From the NCBI GenBank assembly GCA_005885125.1, contig VAXU01000162.1:1-36869 (forward strand): 36,869 nt of DNA. The letters run 5' to 3'. This DNA comes from Actinomycetota bacterium (lineage in GTDB: Bacteria > Actinomycetota > Thermoleophilia > Gaiellales > Gaiellaceae). This document shows positions 26,364 through 34,008 of this stretch, piece after piece. The notes beneath the pieces are model-generated. The model worked only from the letters and a program-made list of their open reading frames with translations, ran no database searches and was not told the DNA's origin. A program made the translations under genes and the position numbers. How positions within the stretch are numbered: the stretch's first letter is position 1; each line of letters starts with the position of its first letter.

Positions 26364-26906
26364 ATGAGGACGCACTTGACGCGCCTGCGGGCGGCGCTGG
26401 TGCTGCTGCTCGTCGGCTCAGGCTTGCTGTTCGCGTTCGGCTCCACGATCGAGCGACACCAGCATCACGCCGAGGCTCGCCCCAGCGCCGGCTCGTCCAC
26501 CGAGAGCAGCACGAGCGGCGAGTCGGGCGGTGAGAGCGGGTCGGGTGAGAGCGCGAAGCACGTCGGGAAGAGCCACGGCGAGGTCGGCGCCAAGATCCTC
26601 GGCGTCAACACCGAGTCCGTCGCGCTCATGGTCGTCGCCGTCGTCGCCTCGCTCCTGCTCGCCCTCGCCGTCTGGCTCGGGCGCTGGCCGCGGCTGGTGT
26701 TGCTCGGCGTCGCCGGCTTCGGGCTCGTCTTCGCCGCCGGCGACGGGCGCGAGCTCGTCCACCAGCTCAACGAGTCGCACGCCGGACTCGCCGCGATCGC
26801 GGCGATCCTGATCGGCCTCCATCTATCCGTCACCGCACTTGCGGGGGTGCTTCTGCCGCGTAGAGGCGATGCCGGCGGGCTCGCGACCGCCGAACCGCTC
26901 GCCTGA
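26364..26906 (+). CDS. Hypothetical membrane protein with His/Ser/Glu-rich extracytoplasmic loop
   Basis: RBS aaggagg at 26351; MRTHLTRLRAALVLLLVGSGLLFAFGSTIERHQHHAEARPSAGSSTESSTSGESGG...multiple TM helices. Confidence 0.75.
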   Translation: MRTHLTRLRAALVLLLVGSGLLFAFGSTIERHQHHAEARPSAGSSTESSTSGESGGESGSGESAKHVGKSHGEVGAKILGVNTESVALMVVAVVASLLLALAVWLGRWPRLVLLGVAGFGLVFAAGDGRELVHQLNESHAGLAAIAAILIGLHLSVTALAGVLLPRRGDAGGLATAEPLA

Positions 26907-26913
26907 CAAGAAG

Positions 26914-26949
26914 CTCCGGCCCGCCCGCGCAAGTGCGGGCGGGCCGGAG
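26914..26949. terminator. Strong hairpin terminator between convergent genes
   Basis: ctccggcccgcccgc-gcaagt-gcgggcgggccggag, 15-bp perfect stem. Confidence 0.8.
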
Positions 26950-26964
26950 TTCCCTTGGCGATTG

Positions 26965-27969
26965 TCAGCGGGAGACAACGGCGCGCAGCGACTGCTTCAG
27001 CGAGCTCATCGAGTGCAGCACCGCTGTCGGCTCGTAGCCGCAGTGGGCCATGCAGTTGTCACAGCGCGGATCGTTGCCGCGCCCGTACCTCGACCAGTCG
27101 GTCGTTTCGATCAGCTCCTTGTACGTCTTCGTGTAGCCGTCGCTCATCAGATAGCAGGGGCGCTGCCAGCCGAAGATCGAGTAGCTCGGGATCCCCCACG
27201 GTGTGCACTGGAAGTCGATCTTGCCCTCGAGAAAATCGAGGAAGAGCGGCGTGTGGTTCAGGCGCCACGTCTTCCGCTTCCCATCGGCGAAGGCTGCCGA
27301 GAAGAGCTTCCGTGTCTGCGTGACGCCCGGGAAGTGCTCCTGGTCGGGGGCCTTCTCGTACGCGTAGGCGGGCGAGATCTGCATCGAGTCGACCTTCAGC
27401 TCGTCGTTCAGGTAGTCGAGCACCTCGCGCACCGTCTCGGGCGTGTCGCTGCTGAGGAAAGTCGTGTTCGTGGAGACGCGGAAGCCGCGTTCCTTCGCCT
27501 CCCGGATCGCCTCGACCGCCTTGTCGAAAGTGCCCTCACGCTCGACGAACTGGTCGTGCCGCTCACGCATCCCGTCCAGGTGGACGACCCAGGAGAAGTA
27601 CGGCGACGGCTTGAAGTTGTCGAGCTTCTTCTTCATCAGGATCGCGTTCGTGCAGAAGAAGACGAACTTCTTGCGCTTGATCAGCTCGGCCGCGATCACG
27701 TGCACCTCCGGGTGCACGAGCGGTTCGCCGCCCGCGATCGAGACCATCGGCGCGCCGGACTCCTCGATCGCGTCCAGCGCCTGCTCGACCGGCATCCGCT
27801 TCTTAAGGATGTGCTCCGGGTACTGGATCTTCCCGCAGAACGAGCAGGCGAGGTTGCACTGGAAGAGCGGCTCGAGCTCGACGAGCAGCGGGAACTTCTC
27901 CACGCCCCGCAGCTTCTGCTTTGCCAAGTAGCCGGCGACCCGGAGCGACTGGCGAAGCGTGACAGACAA
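26965..27969 (-). CDS. hpnH: HpnH-type adenosyl-hopene transferase (radical SAM)
   Basis: CNLACSFCGKIQYPEHILKKRMPVEQALDAIEESGAPMVSIAGGEPLVH...FGWQRPCYLMSDGYTKTYKELIETTDWSRYGRGNDPRCDNCMAHCGYEPTAV. Confidence 0.9.
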   Translation of the reverse strand: MSVTLRQSLRVAGYLAKQKLRGVEKFPLLVELEPLFQCNLACSFCGKIQYPEHILKKRMPVEQALDAIEESGAPMVSIAGGEPLVHPEVHVIAAELIKRKKFVFFCTNAILMKKKLDNFKPSPYFSWVVHLDGMRERHDQFVEREGTFDKAVEAIREAKERGFRVSTNTTFLSSDTPETVREVLDYLNDELKVDSMQISPAYAYEKAPDQEHFPGVTQTRKLFSAAFADGKRKTWRLNHTPLFLDFLEGKIDFQCTPWGIPSYSIFGWQRPCYLMSDGYTKTYKELIETTDWSRYGRGNDPRCDNCMAHCGYEPTAVLHSMSSLKQSLRAVVSR

Positions 27970-28046
27970 CTACCCGGCCTCCTTCGGCAAGTCGAAATGG
28001 GAACGACGGGCAAGACGAAGGGCGGACACTACTCTCCGCTGGCCCG

Positions 28047-28991
28047 TCATCCGCCGATGTGGGACATCTCGACTTTGGCTCGCTGCGGCGTCGCGCCGCT
28101 TCGCAGCTCCGAATAGCGGTCGTGTCGTCCGCTCCAGATCGAGCGCAGCTGCCCAGCGATCTGTTCGTCGGTCGCTCCGGCGCGCAAGGGACCGCGCAGA
28201 TCGTGGCCGTGACTGGCGAACAGGCAGGTGTAAAGCTCGCCGTCCGCGGAGAGTCGTGCGCGCGTGCAGTCGCGGCAGAACGGCTGTGTCACCGAAGCGA
28301 TCACGCCGATCTCCGCCGCCGGCACGACCTCGTCCAGCCGCCAGCCGTTCGTCGTTCCCACGTCCATGTACTCGATGAAGCGGAGGATGTGGCCCCTGCC
28401 GCGGAAGTAGCGCGCCATCGGCAGCACGCTCCCCTCGTTCACGCCCCGCTTCACGACCATGTTCACCTTCACCGGTCGCAGACCGACCGCCGCCGCCGCC
28501 TCGATCCCTTCCAGTACACGCGCGACCGAAAAGCCGACGTCGTTCATCGCTTGAAAGACGTCGTCGTCGAGCGAGTCAAGGCTGACCGTGACACGCCCGA
28601 GCCCCGCCTCTTTGAGTGCCTGGGCCTGAGCCGCCAACAGCGAGCCGTTCGTCGTCATCGCGATCTCGCGGACGCCCTCGATCCCCGCCAGCAGGGCGAC
28701 CAAGCGCTCGAGATCACGCCGCACCAACGGCTCGCCGCCCGTGATCCGCAGCTTCTCTACACCGAGCGCGACGAACACACGGCTCAGCCGCGCGATCTCC
28801 TCGAACGTCAGCAGCTCAGTGCGCGCGAGGAACTGGAAGTCGCGGCCGAAGACCTCCTTCGGCATGCAGTAGACGCAGCGGAAGTTGCACCGGTCGGTCA
28901 CCGAGATCCGCAGGTCACGCAGCGGCCGGCCCAGCGAATCGTTGCCGTTCCCAGCCTCCGGTCGGTGGCTCTGGGCGAGAACGCTCACCAC
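28047..28991 (-). CDS. moaA: GTP 3',8-cyclase MoaA, apparently missing a segment before the C-terminal FeS motif
   Basis: [55 protein letters not shown]-terminal GG; VVPAAEI joins directly to [14 protein letters not shown]. Confidence 0.9.
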   Translation of the reverse strand: MVSVLAQSHRPEAGNGNDSLGRPLRDLRISVTDRCNFRCVYCMPKEVFGRDFQFLARTELLTFEEIARLSRVFVALGVEKLRITGGEPLVRRDLERLVALLAGIEGVREIAMTTNGSLLAAQAQALKEAGLGRVTVSLDSLDDDVFQAMNDVGFSVARVLEGIEAAAAVGLRPVKVNMVVKRGVNEGSVLPMARYFRGRGHILRFIEYMDVGTTNGWRLDEVVPAAEIGVIASVTQPFCRDCTRARLSADGELYTCLFASHGHDLRGPLRAGATDEQIAGQLRSIWSGRHDRYSELRSGATPQRAKVEMSHIGG

Positions 28992-29014
28992 CGCGAGTCT
29001 ATACTTGCGCAGGC

Positions 29015-29674
29015 GTGCAGATGAACCCGGACCAGCCCGTTCGGCAGAGCGAGCTCGAACGGCTCGTGACCGCCTTCCGACTGCTCGCAGACCCCGGCCG
29101 GCTGAGACTGGTAGCGGCGCTGCTCGAAGACCGCGAACTACCGGTTCGCGCGCTCTCCCGCGCCGCCGCGCTCTCCGAGACCGCGACCAGCCAACAGCTA
29201 CGCGTCCTCCGCGAGGCCGGCGTCGTACGCCGGCGCCGCCTCGGCCGACAGATCCTCTACCGCCTCAACGGCGGCGACGCCCGCGCCCTCGCCCGCACCG
29301 GCATCACACGCGCCGCCTTCCGCTCCTCCTACTCGACGCGAAAGGACGCCACGGTGACCTACATCATCGCCGAGCCCTGCATCGACATTAAGGACAAGTC
29401 CTGCGTCGATGTCTGCCCGGTCGACTGCATCCACGAGTTCGACCGCATACTCGTGATCGACCCCGAGGAGTGCATCGATTGCGGCGCCTGCGAACCCGAA
29501 TGCCCCGTCGAGGCGATCTTCCCCGAGGACGCACTCCCAGACAAATGGGAGCCGTTCGTGAAGATCAACTACGCCTACCGGGACGCCACGGACGGCGACA
29601 CGGCCGACGTGATCAACCGTCTCGTCGACGACTACGCGCGCGAACACAACGTCCAGAACGAACCGATCAACTAA
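29015..29674 (+). CDS. ORF joining ArsR-type winged-helix HTH and 7Fe ferredoxin (fusion, or ferredoxin with internal GTG start at 29354)
   Basis: [71 protein letters not shown] then [56 protein letters not shown] with no stop between; AAAGGACG 6 nt upstream of the GTG. Confidence 0.85.
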   Translation: MQMNPDQPVRQSELERLVTAFRLLADPGRLRLVAALLEDRELPVRALSRAAALSETATSQQLRVLREAGVVRRRRLGRQILYRLNGGDARALARTGITRAAFRSSYSTRKDATVTYIIAEPCIDIKDKSCVDVCPVDCIHEFDRILVIDPEECIDCGACEPECPVEAIFPEDALPDKWEPFVKINYAYRDATDGDTADVINRLVDDYAREHNVQNEPIN

Positions 29675-29712
29675 CCGCACAGGGCCGTTACCTTTCCGCG
29701 CCCATGTAGGCC

Positions 29713-29841
29713 TTGAGCGTCGCAACCCTCCTTCGTTCCGCGCGCCTCCGCAAGGCTCGCGCGATCGCCCGTGGAATCACAGTCGGGCTTACCGTGATCG
29801 CGCTCGTGGGCGGCGCCCTCGTTCTCGGACTCGATCTCTAG
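29713..29841 (+). CDS. Possible small single-TM protein (42 aa)
   Basis: TTG start: MSVATLLRSARLRKARAIARGITVGLTVIALVGGALVLGLDL*; below the ORF-track size cut-off. Confidence 0.4.
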   Translation: MSVATLLRSARLRKARAIARGITVGLTVIALVGGALVLGLDL

Positions 29842-30003
29842 CCAGGCCTCCGATCCAGAAAAGGCCCGCGGTTTGCGGATCTTTTCCATGGAAATCGTGG
29901 GGCCGGAGAACGCTCAGAACCTGTGCGTTTATTGTGCGCCGGCGCCAGAGGACGATTCCGCTACAGACAACAATAGTCCCTACTTTTGCAGCGCCTTTTC
30001 TTG

Positions 30004-30049
30004 TATGGGCGGTACTGGGCTCGAACCAGTGACCCCCAGCTTGTCGAGC
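30004..30049 (-). repeat. Partial tRNA-Val 3' copy B (putative att scar)
   Basis: tatgggcggtactgggctcgaaccagtgacccccagcttgtcgagc identical to the tRNA-Val 3' side. Confidence 0.85.
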
Positions 30050-30168
30050 CCGCAGGACGCTACGCCGACGTTCGCGCCTGCTCGCGCGTTTCGCTGCCCT
30101 TGCAGGTCTTTTCGCGCGTCTCAACACCGCGCTTTCGCCCGCGTTTGCGACCTTTGGCGCCTCCTCGT

Positions 30169-30187
30169 GTTAGCACCAGTTAGCACC
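30169..30187 (+). repeat. Direct repeat GTTAGCACC x2, 10-nt period (putative arm-type site)
   Basis: gttagcacc-a-gttagcacc, 120 nt inside partial tRNA copy B. Confidence 0.6.
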
Positions 30188-30858
30188 GGCAGACGGTGGT
30201 GTGGATTTACCGAGAACGTCCGAGCAGCTCGTGCTCCGAGAGCTCCCCGACTTGGAGCTGCCGCTGCGCTTCCCACCCGGCACGCGCCAGGAGCCTGTCC
30301 GCCTCTGAGCGCTCGTGACCCGCGGAGGCGGAGGTCGCCGCGCGCACCGGACACCGCACGGGCAGACGTGCGCTTCAACTTCGGCCTGGCCTGCCGAGCT
30401 AACGCTGACCGAGTGCCACCCGCCTCACGGTCCCGGCGTCTGAATCACGGATCGACTCCATGCCCCCGTGCGTACAGACACCGCGCACGCTCCTCGAGTT
30501 GATGAGTCGACGGCGACAGCCGTCGCTTCAAAGAAGGGTGGCCAGCCCGCGTGGTGAGGGCCACATGACCTCCTTGCGAAGAGGGAAGGGTCGCTGTGCG
30601 GGGAAGGGTCCGACTCCTGGCTGGATTGTCGTCAGAATCTGTAAGCGAAACGAGGTCGCACCAGATCGCACGAGAATGCAAACATGGCGATCAGGTTGCC
30701 TCCGAGTTGCGCGAGCAACTCGCAGGCGACGGTGCCACCCGCGTCGATTAGAACGCCGGCTTCTGCCAAGTGCAGTCCGACCAAATCGATCTACGGGAGG
30801 GGTCAAGCCGATCCCCGACACGCGACGCGACGGCTTCGCTTGCACGCGATCACTAGTC

Positions 30859-30885
30859 GAGGAGTCGGGTAAATCCCGGCTCCTC
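30859..30885. terminator. Hairpin downstream of the cupin gene
   Basis: gaggagtcggg-taaat-cccggctcctc, 11-bp stem with one wobble; no clear U-tract. Confidence 0.45.
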
Positions 30886-30917
30886 CACTACTAGATCGTT
30901 CTCCGCACGTACGTTGG

Positions 30918-31397
30918 CTACGAGGCGCAGGGCGGCGGATCGTCCTCGACCCGGAACGGACTTCCAGCCGGAGCCACCTGTGTTGCGACTTGGACCGCGG
31001 TTTCCGTGTCGCTGTCGTTGGTGACCTCGGAGGGCGCAGACCCGCTCACGACGAACACCTCGTGCGGGCCGTACGTCCTCGTCTGGCAGTTCTCGTCGTG
31101 CGTGGTGACGTGGCCCGACTCGACGACCACCATCGCGACGCCGGGGTGGTGATGCCAGCCCGAGGAGGCGTGCGGCAGGAAGGTGACCCGCTGCACCACG
31201 AAGTCGGTCGGATCCTTGGTCTGGAACTTGATTCGATCATCGTTCACCTGGACGCTGTCGGAGAGCGTCGCGCGGTGGGCAATGATTTCCGCACTGGTGC
31301 CGGAACCAGTACTTGCGAGCACGATTGCTGTGGCCGCTCCGGCAGAGGCCGCGACCGCGATCGAGATGACCACGGCGCGCGTGCGGTTGAGTTTCAT
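30918..31397 (-). CDS. Secreted/membrane-anchored cupin-domain protein
   Basis: RBS GGGAGGAGCG before ATG 31397; MKLNRTRAVVISIAVAASAGAATAIVLAS...FLPHASSGWHHHPGVAMVVVESGHVTTHDENCQTRTYGPHEVFVV. Confidence 0.82.
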   Translation of the reverse strand: MKLNRTRAVVISIAVAASAGAATAIVLASTGSGTSAEIIAHRATLSDSVQVNDDRIKFQTKDPTDFVVQRVTFLPHASSGWHHHPGVAMVVVESGHVTTHDENCQTRTYGPHEVFVVSGSAPSEVTNDSDTETAVQVATQVAPAGSPFRVEDDPPPCAS

Positions 31398-31489
31398 CGC
31401 TCCTCCCTTCTTGATGGCGCTGCCTGGAGCCTGAGGTGTGAAATCGGTGGGCGGAGGCGCCACCTGCGTGGCCTCGCCCAACTTCACCC

Positions 31490-31846
31490 CTAGCGGTGGT
31501 GGCAGCCCCAATAGTTCAGTCCGAGGGAACTGAGATCTGTGTAGCTCTCGCCCGGCTGGGTCGGGCACGGCTGCCCGTTGAAGATGTCGGCCCGAATGAG
31601 TGTCTCCGTCCCAGTGAAGTCAGGTACGGACGACGACGGGTCGGTCGTATTGAAGAAGTACAGAAGCTGCACCACGGGCTCCGTCGGAGGCCAGGCCTGG
31701 CCCGGCGGTGCGCAGTGGACGCCCAAGCCCGGAACGTTGAAGCACGTCCAGCCAGCGTCACCGAGTTGCTTCGGGCTGAGCCCGCCAGATGAGCCACCCG
31801 CCGCGACCGGCAAGGCCAACGCCGCCGCGCCATGACGGGCATCATC
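31490..31846 (-). CDS. Hypothetical secreted protein; N-terminus unclear (possible frameshift)
   Basis: ...LALPVAAGGSSGGLSPKQLGDAGWTCFNVPGLGVHCAPPGQAWPPTEPVVQLLYFFNTTDPSSSVPDFTGTETLIRADIFNGQPCPTQPGESYTDLSSLGLNYWGCHHR; RBS/ATG pair lies in a different frame. Confidence 0.5.
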   Translation of the reverse strand, partial: DDARHGAAALALPVAAGGSSGGLSPKQLGDAGWTCFNVPGLGVHCAPPGQAWPPTEPVVQLLYFFNTTDPSSSVPDFTGTETLIRADIFNGQPCPTQPGESYTDLSSLGLNYWGCHHR

Positions 31847-32621
31847 AACCGTCGTATCTCTCCCCCACCACCTCCTTCTGCGACTGATGGTTCGCCGCAT
31901 GACCGAGCGTTTCCGGGAATCGCGGGCCACGCTCGCCGCAGCCTCGGCTACTCCCCGCTTGCGTTCGTGCCGAAAGTCTTGTACGCCGTAGCTCCGGAGT
32001 CAAGGAACGCTGGAATGAGCGCTCGCGGCATCTCCCTCCCTCACAGTGTCGAGGGGCAGCGTGGCTGTCCCGTCCCGGCGCGGCTCGACTCTCCAAAAAC
32101 TCATAACAGCCTCATACAGAGGCTCGATCGCAAGAAGCGGTACCGGCACTGATTGTTCAACTCGAATCCGATCTCGCCGCTGTGGACGCGGCGCGGCCCG
32201 CAGCGCCGAGCCAAAAAAGGGAACCGAGGTCAATCCCGGGATGCACCTCAGGGATGCTTCACCCAACCAGCCACGGCTCATCCGTGTTCCGATGCTCGAA
32301 AGCCGCGACCCGGCGCGCTCGCGGGGGCGTTCGAGGCTCGTCACGGCGATGAACGCCGCGCCGTCGTATCCGCCAGGTCAGCCTCCCCCACCCAGGTCAG
32401 GAACTAAGCGGAATCCCTGGCAGGTCGCCTGCGAACCTGGACTCGCACTCGTTCATCGTCCCGACGAGCTAAAGCTTCGCCGCCGCCAACGGCCGAGGAC
32501 TTCCGGCAAAGCTTGCCAGCACGGTCGTGCTATCCGCTCAGACAACGCAGGCGCGTGCCATGCAGGAATTCTTCGTAGGCCGACGTTCGGCTTGAGTGAT
32601 GACCCCAGCCTCGCGCCGGCT

Positions 32622-32696
32622 GTTAGTACCGCCGCGCCGGAATCTCGTGCAACCAAGCGCCATCGGGCCGTGCTAACGAACCTGCTGTTAGCACGG
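32622..32696. repeat. GTTAGYAC-type repeats, including a 10-bp inverted pair, adjacent to tRNA-Val
   Basis: gttagtacc at 32622; ccgtgctaac (32668-32677) with gttagcacgg (32687-32696). Confidence 0.6.
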
Positions 32697-32726
32697 ATCC
32701 TGAATGCGTCGCCAAGACAGAGAACG

Positions 32727-32748
32727 GAAAATCCCCTATTTCCAGGGG
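32727..32748 (-). terminator. Terminator of tRNA-Val
   Basis: Minus strand CCCCT-GGAAAT-AGGGG followed by ATTTT. Confidence 0.55.
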
Positions 32749-32756
32749 CTTTCTAT

Positions 32757-32828
32757 GGGCGGTACTGGGCTCGAACCAGTGACCCCCAGCTTGTCGAGCT
32801 GGTGCTCTCCCAACTGAGCTAACCGCCC
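32757..32828 (-). tRNA. tRNA-Val (anticodon GAC)
   Basis: GGGCGGTTAGCTCAGTTGGGAGAGCACCAGCTCGACAAGCTGGGGGTCACTGGTTCGAGCCCAGTACCGCCC: full cloverleaf, loop TCGACAA, no encoded CCA. Confidence 0.97.
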
Positions 32829-32895
32829 TGGGCGGCCTAGCTTAGCCAAAGCAGGAGGCCTGGTTCGACTCCGGGACGGCCTTGGCCGGCGCGCT

Positions 32896-33483
32896 TCAGT
32901 CGTCCTGCAGGAACTCGTGCAGCTTGGCGATCAGCTTCTTCGCCTCCGGGGTCGGCGGGCTCCGCCGCAGCTTGCTATATCCGAGCGCTTGGCTCAGGCA
33001 GAGCTCGATTTCCGCCTCCCACGATCCGAACAATTGATTCGTGAACAGATGGACGTGTCGTTGCCAGTGGTACCTGCGCGGCTTCGTCAGTGCGCCCGCC
33101 CGGTCGAGCCTGATCAGCGTGAGTGTGAGCTCGCTGCTGTTCATCCAATCCTTTTGAATCTGCGGCCAGACGTCTTCGCCGTAGTGCTCGGCCTCGCCGA
33201 CGTACGTCTTTCCCCTCTCTCCGTGAGCGCCCTCGTACCAATCGCCGACGCGCCGCCCCGCCTCTTGCCCCTCCAGAAACGCGGCGAGAGTGCGGCGGTG
33301 CTCGTCGACTCGCTCGAGGTCTCGCCACCGGATTCGAAGGCGGAGCTCGGGTTCCCAGAAGAAGAACCACGTCTCGATGTGTTCCCCGAGCTGGTCGTGG
33401 ACGAGCCCATCGACCAACTCAACGAGCAAGGCCTCGTCGATGGGCGTCGCCGCAACGAGGTTCACTTCGGTCCAGACTTCCAT
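32896..33483 (-). CDS. Stand-alone LanB C-terminal (SpaB_C/thiopeptide-type) domain-like protein
   Basis: MEVWTEVNLVAATPIDEALLVELVDGLVHDQLGEHIETWFFFWEPELRLRIRW...RYHWQRHVHLFTNQLFGSWEAEIELCL resembles the WFF..R..P.LRLR and H...N.LG..EAE pattern of Lant_dehydr_C. Confidence 0.6.
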   Translation of the reverse strand: MEVWTEVNLVAATPIDEALLVELVDGLVHDQLGEHIETWFFFWEPELRLRIRWRDLERVDEHRRTLAAFLEGQEAGRRVGDWYEGAHGERGKTYVGEAEHYGEDVWPQIQKDWMNSSELTLTLIRLDRAGALTKPRRYHWQRHVHLFTNQLFGSWEAEIELCLSQALGYSKLRRSPPTPEAKKLIAKLHEFLQDD

Positions 33484-33491
33484 CGTCTGCG

Positions 33492-33974
33492 CTAGCCGGC
33501 GTACCCCAGCCCGAAGAGGGACATTGGGTCGATCGCGCGGCCGTGCTCGCGCAGCTCGAAATGCAGATGCGTGCCCATGCACAAGCCCGTGCAGCCTGCG
33601 ATTCCGACCGTGTCGCCGCGCGCCACGAGCGCACCGGGCCGAACGAGCGCCCGGGCGAGGTGCGCGTACAGCGTCGTCATCCCGCCGCCGATGTCGATGA
33701 CGACGACGAAGCCGTAGCCCTCATACCCCATGAGTGCGCCGGTCGCCGCAACGCGGCCGGATGCTGCAGCTCGCACGGCGAGGCCCTGCAGCGAGCCGAT
33801 GTCGATTCCCGGATGGAAGCCGCCGGCGCGCGGGCCGAACGGCGAGCTGACGATGCCGTCCGCGGGCCACAGGAAGCCGAGACCGGAACCGTCGGCGACG
33901 CGCGCCGAAGCCGCCGGCACGAGCGCCAAAGCCACGAAAAGTGCGCAGGTCGCGCGCCGCAGGACCGCCCCCAT
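33492..33974 (-). CDS. M23 family metallopeptidase (secreted)
   Basis: SPFGPRAGGFHPGIDIGSLQGLAVRAAASGRV...THLHFELREHGRAIDP with signal peptide. Confidence 0.92.
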   Translation of the reverse strand: MGAVLRRATCALFVALALVPAASARVADGSGLGFLWPADGIVSSPFGPRAGGFHPGIDIGSLQGLAVRAAASGRVAATGALMGYEGYGFVVVIDIGGGMTTLYAHLARALVRPGALVARGDTVGIAGCTGLCMGTHLHFELREHGRAIDPMSLFGLGYAG

Positions 33975-34008
33975 GGGGAGAGCAGCCTAGCTCAGGCGTC
34001 GGTCACCG

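Larger units (their letters stand above)
25465..32801. mobile_element. Putative tandem integration region at the tRNA-Val 3' end (two intervals bounded by partial tRNA copies; no integrase found)
   Basis: Three same-orientation 45-46 nt repeats at 25465, 30004 and 32755; the last lies in an intact tRNA. Confidence 0.45.

Noticed and set aside
29789-30378. Minus ORFs 29789..30127 and 30121..30378 as possible integrase remnants
   Set aside because: No tyrosine-recombinase motifs (R..HxxR..Y) seen; the first includes tRNA-antisense derived sequence.
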